Positions 51,942 to 61,592 of a stretch of DNA of 64,000 nt are shown here, in pieces (position 1 is the stretch's first letter; each line of letters begins with the position of its first letter). The position numbers were made by a program, and so were the translations under genes. Below the pieces are notes generated by a model. It was not told the origin of the DNA, did no database searches, and worked only from the letters and a program-made list of their open reading frames with translations. The stretch lies in contig CAMDNZ010000010.1 in the NCBI GenBank assembly GCA_945903445.1, positions 1 through 64,000 of the forward strand, in the 5' to 3' direction. Source of the DNA: Bordetella parapertussis. Its GTDB lineage: Bacteria; Pseudomonadota; Gammaproteobacteria; Burkholderiales; Burkholderiaceae_B.

Positions 51942-53990
51942 ATGACTTATCGAGTCGGGGTAGATATCGGCGGATCGTTTTGCGATTTCGCCGTGTATGA
52001 CGAAACAAAAAAAACCATCCATAGCCTGAAGGTCTTTTCCAGACCCGACCAGCCCGGTGCCGACGTGATGGCAGGCATCGAGATGCTGGCTTCGCGCTAC
52101 GACATCCAGCCCGAAGACATCAGCTATTTCACCCACGGTACGACCGTGGGCATCAACACGGTCATCCAGCGCAAAGGCTTGAAACTGGCCTTGTTCACCA
52201 CCGAGAACTTCAGCGACGTGCTGGAAATCGGACGCTTGAAAACCGTGGACATGTACAGCCTGCTGTCGCGCCGTCCCGCGCCCTTGATCAAACGCAATCT
52301 GGTATTCGGCATCGCCGAGCGTATCGGTCCCGACGGCAGCATTCGCAAGCCGCTGGACGAAGCCAGCGTGGTTCGTGCCATCGAACAGGCTGTAGAAGAG
52401 CGGGCGGAAGGTATCGTCATTTCGCTGTTGCATGCCTATCGCAATCCCGCGCACGAACTGCGGGTGAAGGCGCTGGTGGCCCAGCACGCTCCCCATCTGC
52501 CCGTGACATGCTCCAGCGAAACCTGGCCCATCATCCGCGAATACGAGCGCACCATCACCGCCGTGATCGGTGGCTATGTCCAGCCCCGTGTCGCGCAGTA
52601 CCTAGGGGCGTTGCAGGATGCGCTAAAGGCCGCAGGCGTGCAACCGCAGCCGCGTCTCACCAAATCGAACGGCGGCGTGATGACCGCCGAGCAAGGCAAG
52701 CGCGATTGCGTGCAGATGATCCTGTCCGGCACGGCTGCTGGCGTCATCGGGGCCAGCCACATGGCCGCGGCCTGCGGCATCGACCGCTGCTTGAGCCTGG
52801 ATATCGGCGGCACGAGCGCCGATATCGCCGTCATCGTCGATGGCAAGCCACAGTATGGCAATGGCGAGCTGATCGGCGATTTCCAGATATACATCCCGTC
52901 CATCTCGGTGTCGTCGGTCGGAGAGGGGGGCGGATCGATCGCCTGGATCGACCCGCAAAATATCCTGAAAGTAGGCCCAGAAAGCGCCGGCTCGACGCCG
53001 GGGCCCGTGTGCTACGGGCGTGGCGGCACCCGTGCGACGATCACCGACGCCTTCGTAGCCTGCGGCCTGGTAGGCCATTCCGAGCTGGGTTACGACGCCG
53101 TGTCGGTAGATGCCCAGGCCTCGCGCGATGCCGTCGCGGTGTTGGCCGACGGCTTGGGCCGCAAGCTCGAGGACACCGCGCAAGGCATCATCGACATCGC
53201 AATATCGGGCATGTTCGCCGAGGTCAGCGGAATGGTCTCCCGCTATGGCATCGACTTGCGCGAGTTCTCTATCCTGGCCTTTGGCGGGGCCGGCCCGATG
53301 ATGGCCTGCTACCTGGCGCGGGAGTTGGGCGTGAAAGAGGTGGTCGTGCCGCCTGCGCCGGGTACGCTCAGCGCGTTGGGCGGATTGATCGCCGATCTCA
53401 AGAACGATTTCCTCAAGACGGTCTATCTCGACCTGAACGCCGAGAGCGCCGCTGCCATGCGTGACGAATATGCAGTGCTGTTGAAGCGCGCTCGACAGTG
53501 GCTGGACGACGAGCAGGACGGCACGGCGGACGCCGAGGCCACCTACTCTGCCGAGATGCGCTATCGCGGGCAATCCTACGAACTGGATACGCCCATTGCT
53601 TATCGAGACATCGCCGCAGGCAATGTGGATGCCATCGCTGGCGCATTCCATGCTGCACATCGGCGCATCTACGGCCATGCCGACGAGCAGGCGCCGATTC
53701 AGGTCATCAGTCTGCGTCTGGTCATGGCGGCCAACAGCGACAAGCCGCAGTTCACGCGCTATCCGCTGCAAGCCGGAGCGGCGACGTGCAAGCGTCACGT
53801 TGTCGTGTGGATGGACGGCGCGCAGCGTGACGTCGCGTTGTACAGCCGTGCCGATCTGTCAGCCGGCCAGCACTTGAGCGGGCCGGCCATCGTGGCTCAG
53901 GACGACAGCACGACCGTCATCCTGCCTGGCTACGTCTGCCGCATCGACGAGTACGCCAACTTGCGCATCAGCCGTGGAGAATCCCTGTGA
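51942..53990 (+). CDS. hyuA: Hydantoinase/oxoprolinase family protein, subunit A
   Basis: A 682-residue protein of the ATP-dependent hydantoinase/oxoprolinase family. The N-terminal ATPase fold has VGVDIGGSFCDFAVYDE and HGTTVGINTVIQRKG; LDIGGTSADIAVIVDG (about residue 286) is the second phosphate loop. With subunit B it opens cyclic amides such as N-methylhydantoin or 5-oxoproline at the cost of ATP. The start is ATG 51942 with GGGGA at 51931-51935; an ATG six bases earlier would leave no spacing. GTGA overlap with hyuB. Confidence 0.9.
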   Translation: MTYRVGVDIGGSFCDFAVYDETKKTIHSLKVFSRPDQPGADVMAGIEMLASRYDIQPEDISYFTHGTTVGINTVIQRKGLKLALFTTENFSDVLEIGRLKTVDMYSLLSRRPAPLIKRNLVFGIAERIGPDGSIRKPLDEASVVRAIEQAVEERAEGIVISLLHAYRNPAHELRVKALVAQHAPHLPVTCSSETWPIIREYERTITAVIGGYVQPRVAQYLGALQDALKAAGVQPQPRLTKSNGGVMTAEQGKRDCVQMILSGTAAGVIGASHMAAACGIDRCLSLDIGGTSADIAVIVDGKPQYGNGELIGDFQIYIPSISVSSVGEGGGSIAWIDPQNILKVGPESAGSTPGPVCYGRGGTRATITDAFVACGLVGHSELGYDAVSVDAQASRDAVAVLADGLGRKLEDTAQGIIDIAISGMFAEVSGMVSRYGIDLREFSILAFGGAGPMMACYLARELGVKEVVVPPAPGTLSALGGLIADLKNDFLKTVYLDLNAESAAAMRDEYAVLLKRARQWLDDEQDGTADAEATYSAEMRYRGQSYELDTPIAYRDIAAGNVDAIAGAFHAAHRRIYGHADEQAPIQVISLRLVMAANSDKPQFTRYPLQAGAATCKRHVVVWMDGAQRDVALYSRADLSAGQHLSGPAIVAQDDSTTVILPGYVCRIDEYANLRISRGESL

Positions 53991-56014
53991 GCATCGACAA
54001 TATCCGACTCCAAGTTCTGGCCAATCACTGCACGGCGGCTGCCGAAAGCATGGGCTATACGCTCATGCGCACCGCTTACTCCAGCTTCGTCAAAGAAACC
54101 GAGGACTTTTCCGCGCAATTGATGACGCCTTCGGGCCAGACCTTCGCATCGCCCCAAACCTTCGGAGCGACCTGGTACACCGGTCTGGACTACGGCCCGG
54201 TGATCAGGATGTTCGACGATTATCGTGAAGGCGATGTCTATCTGACGAACGATCCTTACAGCGGCTACGTGGCGACGCACACGCCCGATATGAACGTCTG
54301 GAAGCCGGTGTTCCGTGACGGCATATTGGTGTGTTTCGTCGGCTGCCACATCCACAACACCGACATGGGTGGCGCGGTGCCTGCATCGCTGTCGCGCACA
54401 CTGACCGAAGTTCATCAGGAAGGCTTGCGTATCCCGCCGATGTTGCTGATCCGCGATGGGGTGATCGACGACAAGTTGCTGCAGATCATGCATGTCAATG
54501 TGCGCGCCCCCGAGCAGAACCGTGGCGATTTGAACGCGCAGCTGGCCGCATTGAATACCGGCGAGCGGGCTGTGCACGAAATCATCGACCGTTTCGGCGT
54601 CGCCGACTTCATGGCCGGGGCCGAACAGATTCTGACCTACGGCGAACGGCAGGCCCGTGCCCTCATCGAGGAGATTCCCGACGGCGAATACTTCTTCTCG
54701 GAATATGCCGACGAAGATTCGGTGGGTGGGTATCCCTGCCGTATCGCCATCACCTTGCGCATCAAAGGCGACGAACTCGAACTCGATTTCACCGGCAGCG
54801 ATCCGCAGGTGGCGTCGTCCTTGAACATGCCGACAGGGGGCGATCCGCGTCATCCCATCGTGACGGTGGGTCTGATTTATGTGCTGCATACGCTGAACCC
54901 CCGCAACGTGTTGAACTGCGGCACGGTACGGCCATGCCGCGCCATCTTGCCGCCCGGGTCGGTGGTCAATCCGGAAGCACCTGCGGCCGTGGGCATGCGT
55001 AGTTTGATGGCGGCCGTCGTTCAGGCTTGCACGTTCGGCGTCTTCAGTCAGGCGCTGCCCGATCTGTTGCCCGCTTGCCCGGCTGGCGGCTCGACCTTGT
55101 TGAACGTCAAAACCGCGACCCGAGGTGGGCGGCAGGTGTTGGCTTCGATCGGACCCTGCGGCGGCGGCGCGGGGGGCGGGCCCGAGTACGACGGCGTCGA
55201 AGCCTGCGGCGCGAACTCGGCGTTTTTGAAAAACACGCCCATGGAGATCAACGAGGCCGAAGTGCCCATCGAGATCGTGAAATATGGCCTCGTACCCGAT
55301 ACGGGTGGCGCGGGCCGCAACCGGGGCGGCAACGCGGCCACGATTATCTTCAAGCTGCTGTCGCCCAATGCGATGGTGACTGCGCGCAATCGGAACCGCA
55401 CTGATCTGGCCGCGTGGGGCGTATTGGGTGGGCACGCGGGGGCCAACTCTCGTTTCACCAAGAACCCTGGTAGCGATGCCGAGGTGGATTTGCGCAATAC
55501 CGATATCGTGGCGTGCGCGCCGGGCGACATCATTCGCCTGGAAGGTCCGGGCGGCGGCGGTTACGGCGATCCGTTCACACGACCCATCGATCAGGTATTG
55601 GAAGACGTGCAGTGCGGATTCGTTTCTCGTCTTCGCGCCCGTGAAGCGTACGGCGTGGTCATCGACGAAGCCGGTGTCGTCGATCGTGCTGCGACGCATA
55701 GCTTGCGTGCCGATCGAGGCACGAACAATGACGCTCATTTTCACTATGGACCAGGGCGCGATCGATTCGAGCGAGTCTGGACGCGCGCTCGTTACGATGT
55801 GCTCACCCAGATCATGCACGATGTCCCGGTGCCGTGGCGTCATTACGTGAAGCATCATCTGTTCAAGGTCATGGCGGGCCGCGACGCGCCAATCGATGAC
55901 GACGGTATCGACGTTGCACTCGCCTACGCTGCCTTGGCCGGCTTGCATGCCGATCTGCCAAAAGTGGGCATGCTGACGGCACGGACGACGGAGCCCGATC
56001 TTGTCCAGGGATGA
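53987..56014 (+). CDS. hyuB: Hydantoinase/oxoprolinase family protein, subunit B
   Basis: A 675-residue partner of HyuA. It carries HHIHNTDMGG-like metal residues (CHIHNTDMGGAVPASL, about residue 123), DFTGSDPQVASSLNMPTGG, and the glycine-rich GPGGGGYGDPFTRP near residue 520. Most HyuB proteins end soon after that motif. This one has about 150 extra residues, as some acetophenone carboxylase-type relatives do. The start is GTG 53987, overlapping the hyuA stop. The ring substrate cannot be read from sequence. Confidence 0.88.
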   Translation: MSIDNIRLQVLANHCTAAAESMGYTLMRTAYSSFVKETEDFSAQLMTPSGQTFASPQTFGATWYTGLDYGPVIRMFDDYREGDVYLTNDPYSGYVATHTPDMNVWKPVFRDGILVCFVGCHIHNTDMGGAVPASLSRTLTEVHQEGLRIPPMLLIRDGVIDDKLLQIMHVNVRAPEQNRGDLNAQLAALNTGERAVHEIIDRFGVADFMAGAEQILTYGERQARALIEEIPDGEYFFSEYADEDSVGGYPCRIAITLRIKGDELELDFTGSDPQVASSLNMPTGGDPRHPIVTVGLIYVLHTLNPRNVLNCGTVRPCRAILPPGSVVNPEAPAAVGMRSLMAAVVQACTFGVFSQALPDLLPACPAGGSTLLNVKTATRGGRQVLASIGPCGGGAGGGPEYDGVEACGANSAFLKNTPMEINEAEVPIEIVKYGLVPDTGGAGRNRGGNAATIIFKLLSPNAMVTARNRNRTDLAAWGVLGGHAGANSRFTKNPGSDAEVDLRNTDIVACAPGDIIRLEGPGGGGYGDPFTRPIDQVLEDVQCGFVSRLRAREAYGVVIDEAGVVDRAATHSLRADRGTNNDAHFHYGPGRDRFERVWTRARYDVLTQIMHDVPVPWRHYVKHHLFKVMAGRDAPIDDDGIDVALAYAALAGLHADLPKVGMLTARTTEPDLVQG

Positions 56015-57344
56015 TGCGTTGTTCGCCGCCGACTACCGCGCTCGGCCGTATTGGTGGGAGGCGTTCGAGCCACCGGAAAGCGGAGACGATGCCTTACCCC
56101 AGCACGTCAGCGTGCTGGTGGTGGGCGCAGGCTACGCGGGGACGTGTTGCGCGTTGACGCTGGCCGAGGCCGGGGTGGATGTGTCGGTGCTGGAGGCCGG
56201 GCGTCTGGGGCAGGGCGCCAGCACCCGTTCGGGCGGGCAAGTGACGGGCGGGGTGAACGTCCAGAGGAAAGCACTGGCCGCAGGTGTTCAGCAGGCGCCC
56301 GATAGCGAAGCACGCATGGCGGCGCGTTTGCGCGACACCGCCGATGCGATGACCTATGTCGAGACACTGATCGCTGAACACGGCATCGATTGCGGTTGGC
56401 AGAAAACCGGCCGTATCACCGGCCTGTGGTTGCCGCAGCACCACGCCACCTGGGCCGCACGCCTGCCGATCCTAAATGCGCTGACCGGCGCCGACGCCCG
56501 GATGATGGACGCGCAAGAAGTTCGAACCGAGGTCGGCACTGAGGTCTATCATGGCGCGGCGCTGATCGGCCGGGCCGGTCATCTACATCCCGCGCAGTTG
56601 TATGGCGGCATGTTGGCGGCGGCACGACGTGCCGGTGCGAAGCTGATGGGCGACACACCCGTCACCAGCATCACGCGCGAGGCCGGTTATTACACCGTAC
56701 AGACCGCAAGAGGCAGCGTACGCGCCGACCAGGTGGTGATCGCCACCAATGGCTACACGACCGAGGTCACGCCAGCATTGCGGCGCGGTGTCGTGCCCAT
56801 CACCAGTCAGATCATCGCGACCGAACCGCTGTCGCCCGATCTGGCGCACAGCGTGCTGCCGACCAACCGGGGCGTGTCAGAAACCCGGCGGGTCGTGAAC
56901 TACTACCGCCTGTCGCCCGATGGCACGCGATTGCTGTTCGGTGGCCGGGCGCGTTTCGTGAAGACGGGCGAGGACACCACCGCACGTCTGTTGTATCGCG
57001 CCATGACCAAGCGTTTTCCCCAGCTGAAAGGGACTCGCCTCAGCCATAGCTGGGGCGGTAACGTGGCGATGACGCTGGATCAAATCCCGCATATCGGCAG
57101 CGCGCAGGGTTTGCACTATGCGCTGGGCTGCAATGGCAGCGGGGTGGCGATGATGAGCTATCTGGGTCATAGCATCGCTCGAAAGATCATCCGAACGGGC
57201 GAAGCGCCCATCAATGCATTCGACATGGGAGAGCTTCCGAGTCATCCGCTTTACTTTGGACGGCCATGGTTCTTGTTTGCCATCGGCAGCTGGTATCAGT
57301 TCCGCGACGCCTTCGATCACTGGCGCGCACAACGCAGGGAATAA
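56001..57344 (+). CDS. FAD-dependent oxidoreductase, gamma-glutamylputrescine oxidase-like
   Basis: A 447-residue DAO-family flavoprotein. An N-terminal RPYWWEAFEPPES is followed by VSVLVVGAGYAGTCCALTL and GQGASTRSGGQVTGGVN, as in PuuB-like oxidases. It oxidises an amine at the carbon next to nitrogen. In this cluster it would act after ring opening of the hydantoin-type compound, for example on a sarcosine-like product (inference). The start TTG at 56001 is inside the hyuB end; no better start exists nearby. Confidence 0.85.
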   Translation: MSRDDALFAADYRARPYWWEAFEPPESGDDALPQHVSVLVVGAGYAGTCCALTLAEAGVDVSVLEAGRLGQGASTRSGGQVTGGVNVQRKALAAGVQQAPDSEARMAARLRDTADAMTYVETLIAEHGIDCGWQKTGRITGLWLPQHHATWAARLPILNALTGADARMMDAQEVRTEVGTEVYHGAALIGRAGHLHPAQLYGGMLAAARRAGAKLMGDTPVTSITREAGYYTVQTARGSVRADQVVIATNGYTTEVTPALRRGVVPITSQIIATEPLSPDLAHSVLPTNRGVSETRRVVNYYRLSPDGTRLLFGGRARFVKTGEDTTARLLYRAMTKRFPQLKGTRLSHSWGGNVAMTLDQIPHIGSAQGLHYALGCNGSGVAMMSYLGHSIARKIIRTGEAPINAFDMGELPSHPLYFGRPWFLFAIGSWYQFRDAFDHWRAQRRE

Positions 57345-57386
57345 AAAAAGCCGCTTAAGCGGACAATTACACAAGGGGTAAAAACG

Positions 57387-58383
57387 ATGGATAGGCAACG
57401 CCGAAGGTCATTGAAGCTTTTCTCCAGTATTTGTGTTGCAACAGCTTTACCCAGCTTTGCGCGAGCCCAGCAGGGCGCGTATCCCGCAGACACGGTCAGC
57501 GTGATCGTGCCGTATGGCGCGGGCGGAAGCACCGATTACTTCGCGCGCCTGATGGCCGCCGACATGGCGGCCAGGCATAACGGCAAGTTCGTGGTCGAGA
57601 ACAAGCCTGGTGCCGCAGGCAACATTGGCACACGTCAGGTGGCCTTGTCACCGCCCGATGGCAGAACGCTGCTGTATGCCACGGCCACGCCTTTTTCGAT
57701 AAATCCCTTTATCTATCAATCTTTACCCTACGATCCGGACAACGGATTCGAGGCGGCGGCCATGACGGTCCAGGTGCCTTTGGTGCTGGTGGCGCCCGTC
57801 AGCTTGGGCGTGAAGACCTTGCAAGAGTTGATCGATTACTTACGCAAGAACGAGGCGTCCAGCAGCTTCAGTTCGTATGGCATAGGCACGTCCAGCCATC
57901 TATCTATCGAATGCCATTTTCACCCGGGCGATAGGCGTGCCTGGCGTGTTGCATGTCCCATACAAAGATTCCAGGGCCATGCCCGACTTGGCAGCGGGCC
58001 GCAATACGTTTCAGGTCGATGCATTGTCGGCGGTCGCGCCCTTGGTCTCTGCAGGAAAACTGGTGGTGTTGGGTGTGTGCGGGCCGAAGCGTTTGCCGTG
58101 GATTCCTGACGTACCCACGGTGTCCAGTGTGATCGGTCAGGAATACGATATGTCTACGTGGCATGGGGTATTCGCACCTAAAGGCACGCCGGCCGCCATC
58201 CTCGATACCATCAACCAGGAGGTCAAGACGACGATGGCCAAGACGAGTGTGCAAGATTTGGCCATCGCGCAGGGGTTTGTGAGCTATCCGTACAAGACCC
58301 GGGCCGAGGTGGCGGCATTCGTGCGCGAGGATAAGGCGCGCTGGAAACGTCTTGTAGAACTGGCGGGTGTAGAGCCAATGTAA
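57387..58383 (+). pseudogene. Frameshifted tripartite-transporter (TctC/Bug-type) solute receptor
   Basis: The first frame (from 57387) gives a signal peptide ending near ARA-QQG, then VSVIVPYGAGGSTDYFARLM and ENKPGAAGNIGTRQVALSPP, the Bug/TctC family core, up to GIGTSSHLSIE at about 57911. The correct continuation LHVPYKDSRAMPDLAAG ... PTVSSVIGQEYDMSTWHG is in the next frame and ends at 58383. A one-base gain or two-base loss near 57905-57915 separates the halves. Together they would give the usual length of about 330 residues. It follows the FAD oxidase and probably once supplied its substrate. Confidence 0.9.
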
Positions 58384-58691
58384 GGCAGAAATGCCGCGTG
58401 GCCGGACATGAGGCCGCGCGGTTCTATACCATCCGCTGCACTTCGTGCTCGCGCCGTGTTCACATTGACGTGCCCAGTGGCATCGTCGCGGATAGATATG
58501 GCTTGGAACGACGGCAATCTCCCGCATCCTGTCGCGCAGGTGAGCGATGGCAATGAGTTCGGAATAAATGTGAGTTACTCGCCCCGCCCCCGCCCGCACG
58601 TCGCGTGGGTACGGAAAATGTCTTACGGGCCTGCGGGGATAAGCGATTTCACAACGATGCAAAGCGCGGCCCGCTCGAATGGGGGAGCGGC
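58384..58691. other. Gene-free stretch between receptor pseudogene and cassette copy 1
   Basis: About 308 bases. It begins with the hairpin at 58393-58424. After that no coding frame with family features and no repeat are visible. GGGGGAG at its end (58681-58687) serves as Shine-Dalgarno for the gene at 58692. Confidence 0.5.
58393..58424 (+). terminator. Terminator-like hairpin after receptor pseudogene
   Basis: GCCGCGTGGCC (58393-58403) pairs with GGCCGCGCGGT (58412-58422) through 11 pairs including G-T, with an 8-base loop. The following sequence, TCTATACC, is only weakly T-rich. Confidence 0.45.
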
Positions 58692-59306
58692 ATGCGTTTC
58701 AAATTTCTTGCGTTTGCGCTTGCAGCCATCTTGCTGGGCATCTCGGCGAGATGGACGGGCGGACACGAACCGGGGCTGCCCCCGGGCGGGCCTTCGGCCG
58801 CTGTCGTATCTGAACCGTCGCCGGAGGACAACACACCCAAGCTGCCGCCCGTCGATCGCTTCAAAGCGATCGTGGAAAAGCTCGAGGACGAGGGCAAGTT
58901 GCCGAAGCTGGATCGCACCGACTCGGTGGCAGGTATCGACGCCGATGGCAACGGCGTGCGCGACGACCTCGATGCGTACATCGCGAAGCGATTTACCGAG
59001 CCGTCAGAGCGTGCGGCGGTCATTCAATACGCTCAGAGCTATCAAGCCTATCTGTTAACCGATCCTGAAGATATCGACGCTTTGGGAAAAGCTTTTCAAA
59101 TGCTGCAAGCGGCAAGCGCCTGTGTGCACCATCGATTCGACGAATGGTGGGACACGGGCGGCCCGAAAAGCCCCTTTGTCATTAATGCAGATATTAGCCA
59201 ACTGACATTAAACACTAGAAAAAGGCTGCTTACCTCTGTTCAACTGAGCCAGGCAATGAGCGGGATGAGCTGGTCTCACATTAGTGGAGATACCTGTGAG
59301 AAATAA
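58692..59306 (+). CDS. Uncharacterised exported protein with DxDGNGxRDDxD loop (cassette copy 1)
   Basis: A 204-residue protein that I do not recognise by name. An N-terminal hydrophobic segment (residues 3-17) could be a signal anchor or signal peptide. A Pro-rich linker follows to about 53, then the domain FKAIVEKLEDEGKLPKLDRT. The loop GIDADGNGVRDDLDAYIAKR (81-100) looks like a calcium site of dockerin or thrombospondin-3 type. Two cysteines (144, 202) are conserved with copy 2 and may form a disulfide. Its end overlaps the hydrolase start by 11 bases, exactly as in copy 2. GGGGGAG decides the start. Confidence 0.75.
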   Translation: MRFKFLAFALAAILLGISARWTGGHEPGLPPGGPSAAVVSEPSPEDNTPKLPPVDRFKAIVEKLEDEGKLPKLDRTDSVAGIDADGNGVRDDLDAYIAKRFTEPSERAAVIQYAQSYQAYLLTDPEDIDALGKAFQMLQAASACVHHRFDEWWDTGGPKSPFVINADISQLTLNTRKRLLTSVQLSQAMSGMSWSHISGDTCEK

Positions 59307-60675
59307 TTTTTCCAAAACATATCGCCTTGCTTTAATTCGTGCGCTAGTTATGGTGGTCACCGTCGTCTCAGGTAGCCCAAGTGCTGCATGGGGCCAAGCT
59401 GGACCTCGGCTGCCGTGTGCTAATCCGAAAATAGTCATTGCCTATATAAACGGTGTTTTGACTACAGAGCAAGAAGCAATGGAAACGACTAAGACCCTTG
59501 AGGAACTGCTTGGTCCTGCTCGAAGCACAACTCCTCTTAATACGAAACCCTTTATAACGACACTCGCGGCCTAACCGATTTCATAGAAGTGTTTACTTTG
59601 CGTTTAAAAGAGCGGGGCGAGACGATAGCCGAGCAATTCGAACTATTTTCCGAGTTCATTCGCGGAGGTGGGCCAATGCTGCAAGAAATTTTGAAAAATA
59701 CTCCCGAGTTGGAGTCGTTGATTTCAGAAATTTTTGCCGACTACCAAGCGTATATTTTACATTCTACAGCGCAGTTGGAAAGCGAGATTGTTTCAGATCA
59801 AAATAATGGCAAATTGGAAAAGCAACTTTCGCGTTCGGCCACAACGTCCGCAGTACTCGCCCGACATCGTGAACGAGTGGAGACCTGGGTGGAAGACCGT
59901 CGCGATGTCATTGTTCTTACGCATTCCCAAGGCAACCTGTTTGCCAATGCCGCTTACAAACATGCCAGGTCGATCCAAGAATCTATAGGTATCGATTATG
60001 ACAATTATGCATATCGCACCCGCCTCTATTCAAACTCTGGGTTTGCTTCATGCCAGAGTTGATTTGGACGTGGTTCTTAATCTTTTAGCAATGCATGGCC
60101 AAATTCCTGGCGTAACGACCGAGATCCCGAATTACTGGTCCAGGCCACCGGAACTCAATGGGCGTACCGATATTTTCGGGCATGGTTTGCTTGAAATTTA
60201 TCTCAATAAGAAACTTGCGGCATTTGAGAGAATTGTGAGCGGAATTGATTATCAGGTAGGGAGAAGGAGCCTTCGCAGTCAAACTGGAATCGGGAGTTAT
60301 CCCGCTCTTTTCACGATACATACTAATAAGCATACACATAGGAACAATGAAATTTATTTAATCGGTCCCACGTGGCGGGATGATCGCTCAATTAATGGCA
60401 GCCGTTCATTTTGCCAACACCGTGATAACCAGGGCCTTGAAGGTGCAAGCTCAGCGAAATTAGGCGTTTATACGGTGAGGGCGAGATTCGGTTGGCTGAT
60501 TCCCGGCGAAAACACCATCTCTGCTCGACTTGTCGATCGCGATGGTGTCGAGTTGATAACGAAAACTGTGACTTTTGACGACGAGGAATATAGAAAAGGA
60601 AACGGGGTTCTATTCAGTTTTCAAGTACTACGCGACCCGGTGACGATGCTTTACGACGTTCAGGTTTTACCTTGA
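59296..60675 (+). pseudogene. Frameshifted exported serine hydrolase (cassette copy 1)
   Basis: Three segments align in order with the intact gene at 61582. First is a signal peptide and IVIAYINGVLTTEQEA up to about 59541. The second frame has ETLYNDTRGLTDFIEVF, EFIRGGGPM and the nucleophile motif VLTHSQGNLFANAAY up to about 60005. The first frame then returns with MHIAPASIQTL, RVDLDVVLNLL and FGHGLLEIYL. The breaks are a one-base loss near 59541 and a one-base gain near 60006. About 135 extra C-terminal residues, absent from copy 2, look like a beta-rich domain. Its A+T content is visibly high. Confidence 0.85.
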
Positions 60676-60986
60676 AATAACTGCCCCAATTACCCTGATG
60701 AAAAAATCGGGATATTGATCGTTCACTTCAACTATCTTGGCAATCGAGTTCTACCTTGAATTCGCGCGTCGTGGTCTTGCGTTTTCGCCCTCGCCCCGGT
60801 CACCTCCACGGTCATGGTTAGAAACTGGTCAGGACTGGTCCGCGTCGGAATGTAATTGTTTGGTCGTGCCGCATTCAGCCGGGATTTGAGTGTAGATAAT
60901 GACCCATACCAAGACGATCCGCTCATTCAAAGAAGCGAATCTGCGTCTCGGAGTTCCGCTGGTCGATCAACTCATGGAATCGTCGA
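60676..60986. other. Intergenic stretch between the two cassette copies
   Basis: It contains the possible transposase relic on the minus strand (60728-60815), and a direct repeat ACTGGTC-AGG-ACTGGTC (60825-60841). Short plus-strand frames here have no features. Otherwise nothing is recognisable. Confidence 0.4.
60728..60815 (-). pseudogene. Possible N-terminal relic of a transposase OrfA
   Basis: On the minus strand MTVEVTGARAK (from 60815) is followed, after a one-base frame change, by RKTTTREFKVELDCQDS and a stop at 60728. Basic residues before REFK-hydrophobic-E resemble the start of IS3/IS66-type OrfA proteins (typically R-x-(Y/F)-(T/S)-x-E-F-K). Only about 30 residues survive, so this is a weak call. 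Confidence 0.3.
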
Positions 60987-61592
60987 ATGGGTCGTTATGT
61001 CATCGCTTTGTGTGCGATCGGCCTCTTGCTCGTCGTCGCCGCGAAGTGTGCGAGTTCGGCTCGCACACCCACACACTCGATTGAGTCGGACGCTACCCCT
61101 ACGCCAGCCGCAGCGCTCAGGGACGACTCACCTGCGCCGAACCGATTAACCGCCATTGTAGAAAAGCTCGAAGCCGATGGCATTCTGCCCACGCTGGATC
61201 GAACCGAAACGGTGGCCGGGATCGACACCGATGGCAACGGCGTGCGTGACGACATCGACGCCTATATCGCGCAACGTTTCGACGAGCCGTCAGAGCGCGG
61301 GGCCGTCACCCAATACGCGCGGGGTTATCAAACGTTCCTGTTAGCCGACGTTGCCGATATCGACGCCGTGCTGGACGCGAATCGAGCGCGGCGGGTGGGC
61401 GCAGCATGCGTGTTTCATCGCTTCGAAGCGTGGTGGGACTCGGGCGGTGCGAAAAGTCCTTTCACGATCGTCGAAAGCATCCAAACGTTGACGGTCAACA
61501 CCAAAGCCAGGCTGTTGGCCTCGATCCAACTCGGCCGCGCGTTGAACGGGCAGAGCTGGCCACACCTAAGCGGAGATACTTGTGAAAATTAA
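60987..61592 (+). CDS. Uncharacterised exported protein with DxDGNGxRDDxD loop (cassette copy 2)
   Basis: A 201-residue paralogue of the protein at 58692, roughly 60 per cent identical by eye after the linker. A hydrophobic N-terminus (residues 4-19) is followed by KCASS, which does not fit a lipobox, and a Pro/Ala linker. The domain has AIVEKLEADGILPTLDRTE and the acidic loop GIDTDGNGVRDDIDAYIAQR (Asp80 to Asp91). Cys141 and Cys199 match copy 1. The terminal GQSWPHLSGDTCE is also shared. It overlaps the hydrolase start by 11 bases. Role unknown; anchoring, folding or inhibiting the hydrolase are options. Confidence 0.78.
   Translation: MGRYVIALCAIGLLLVVAAKCASSARTPTHSIESDATPTPAAALRDDSPAPNRLTAIVEKLEADGILPTLDRTETVAGIDTDGNGVRDDIDAYIAQRFDEPSERGAVTQYARGYQTFLLADVADIDAVLDANRARRVGAACVFHRFEAWWDSGGAKSPFTIVESIQTLTVNTKARLLASIQLGRALNGQSWPHLSGDTCEN

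Noticed and set aside
57341..57362. Palindrome CCGCTTAAGCGG preceded by seven A residues, looking like a terminator on the minus strand
   Set aside because: No minus-strand gene ends there, and on the plus strand no T-run follows. Stem is only four pairs with a four-base loop.
59296..60675. Programmed frameshifting as an explanation for the split hydrolase
   Set aside because: Two shifts in opposite directions would be needed, and neither site has a slippery heptamer. Copy 2 is encoded in one frame.
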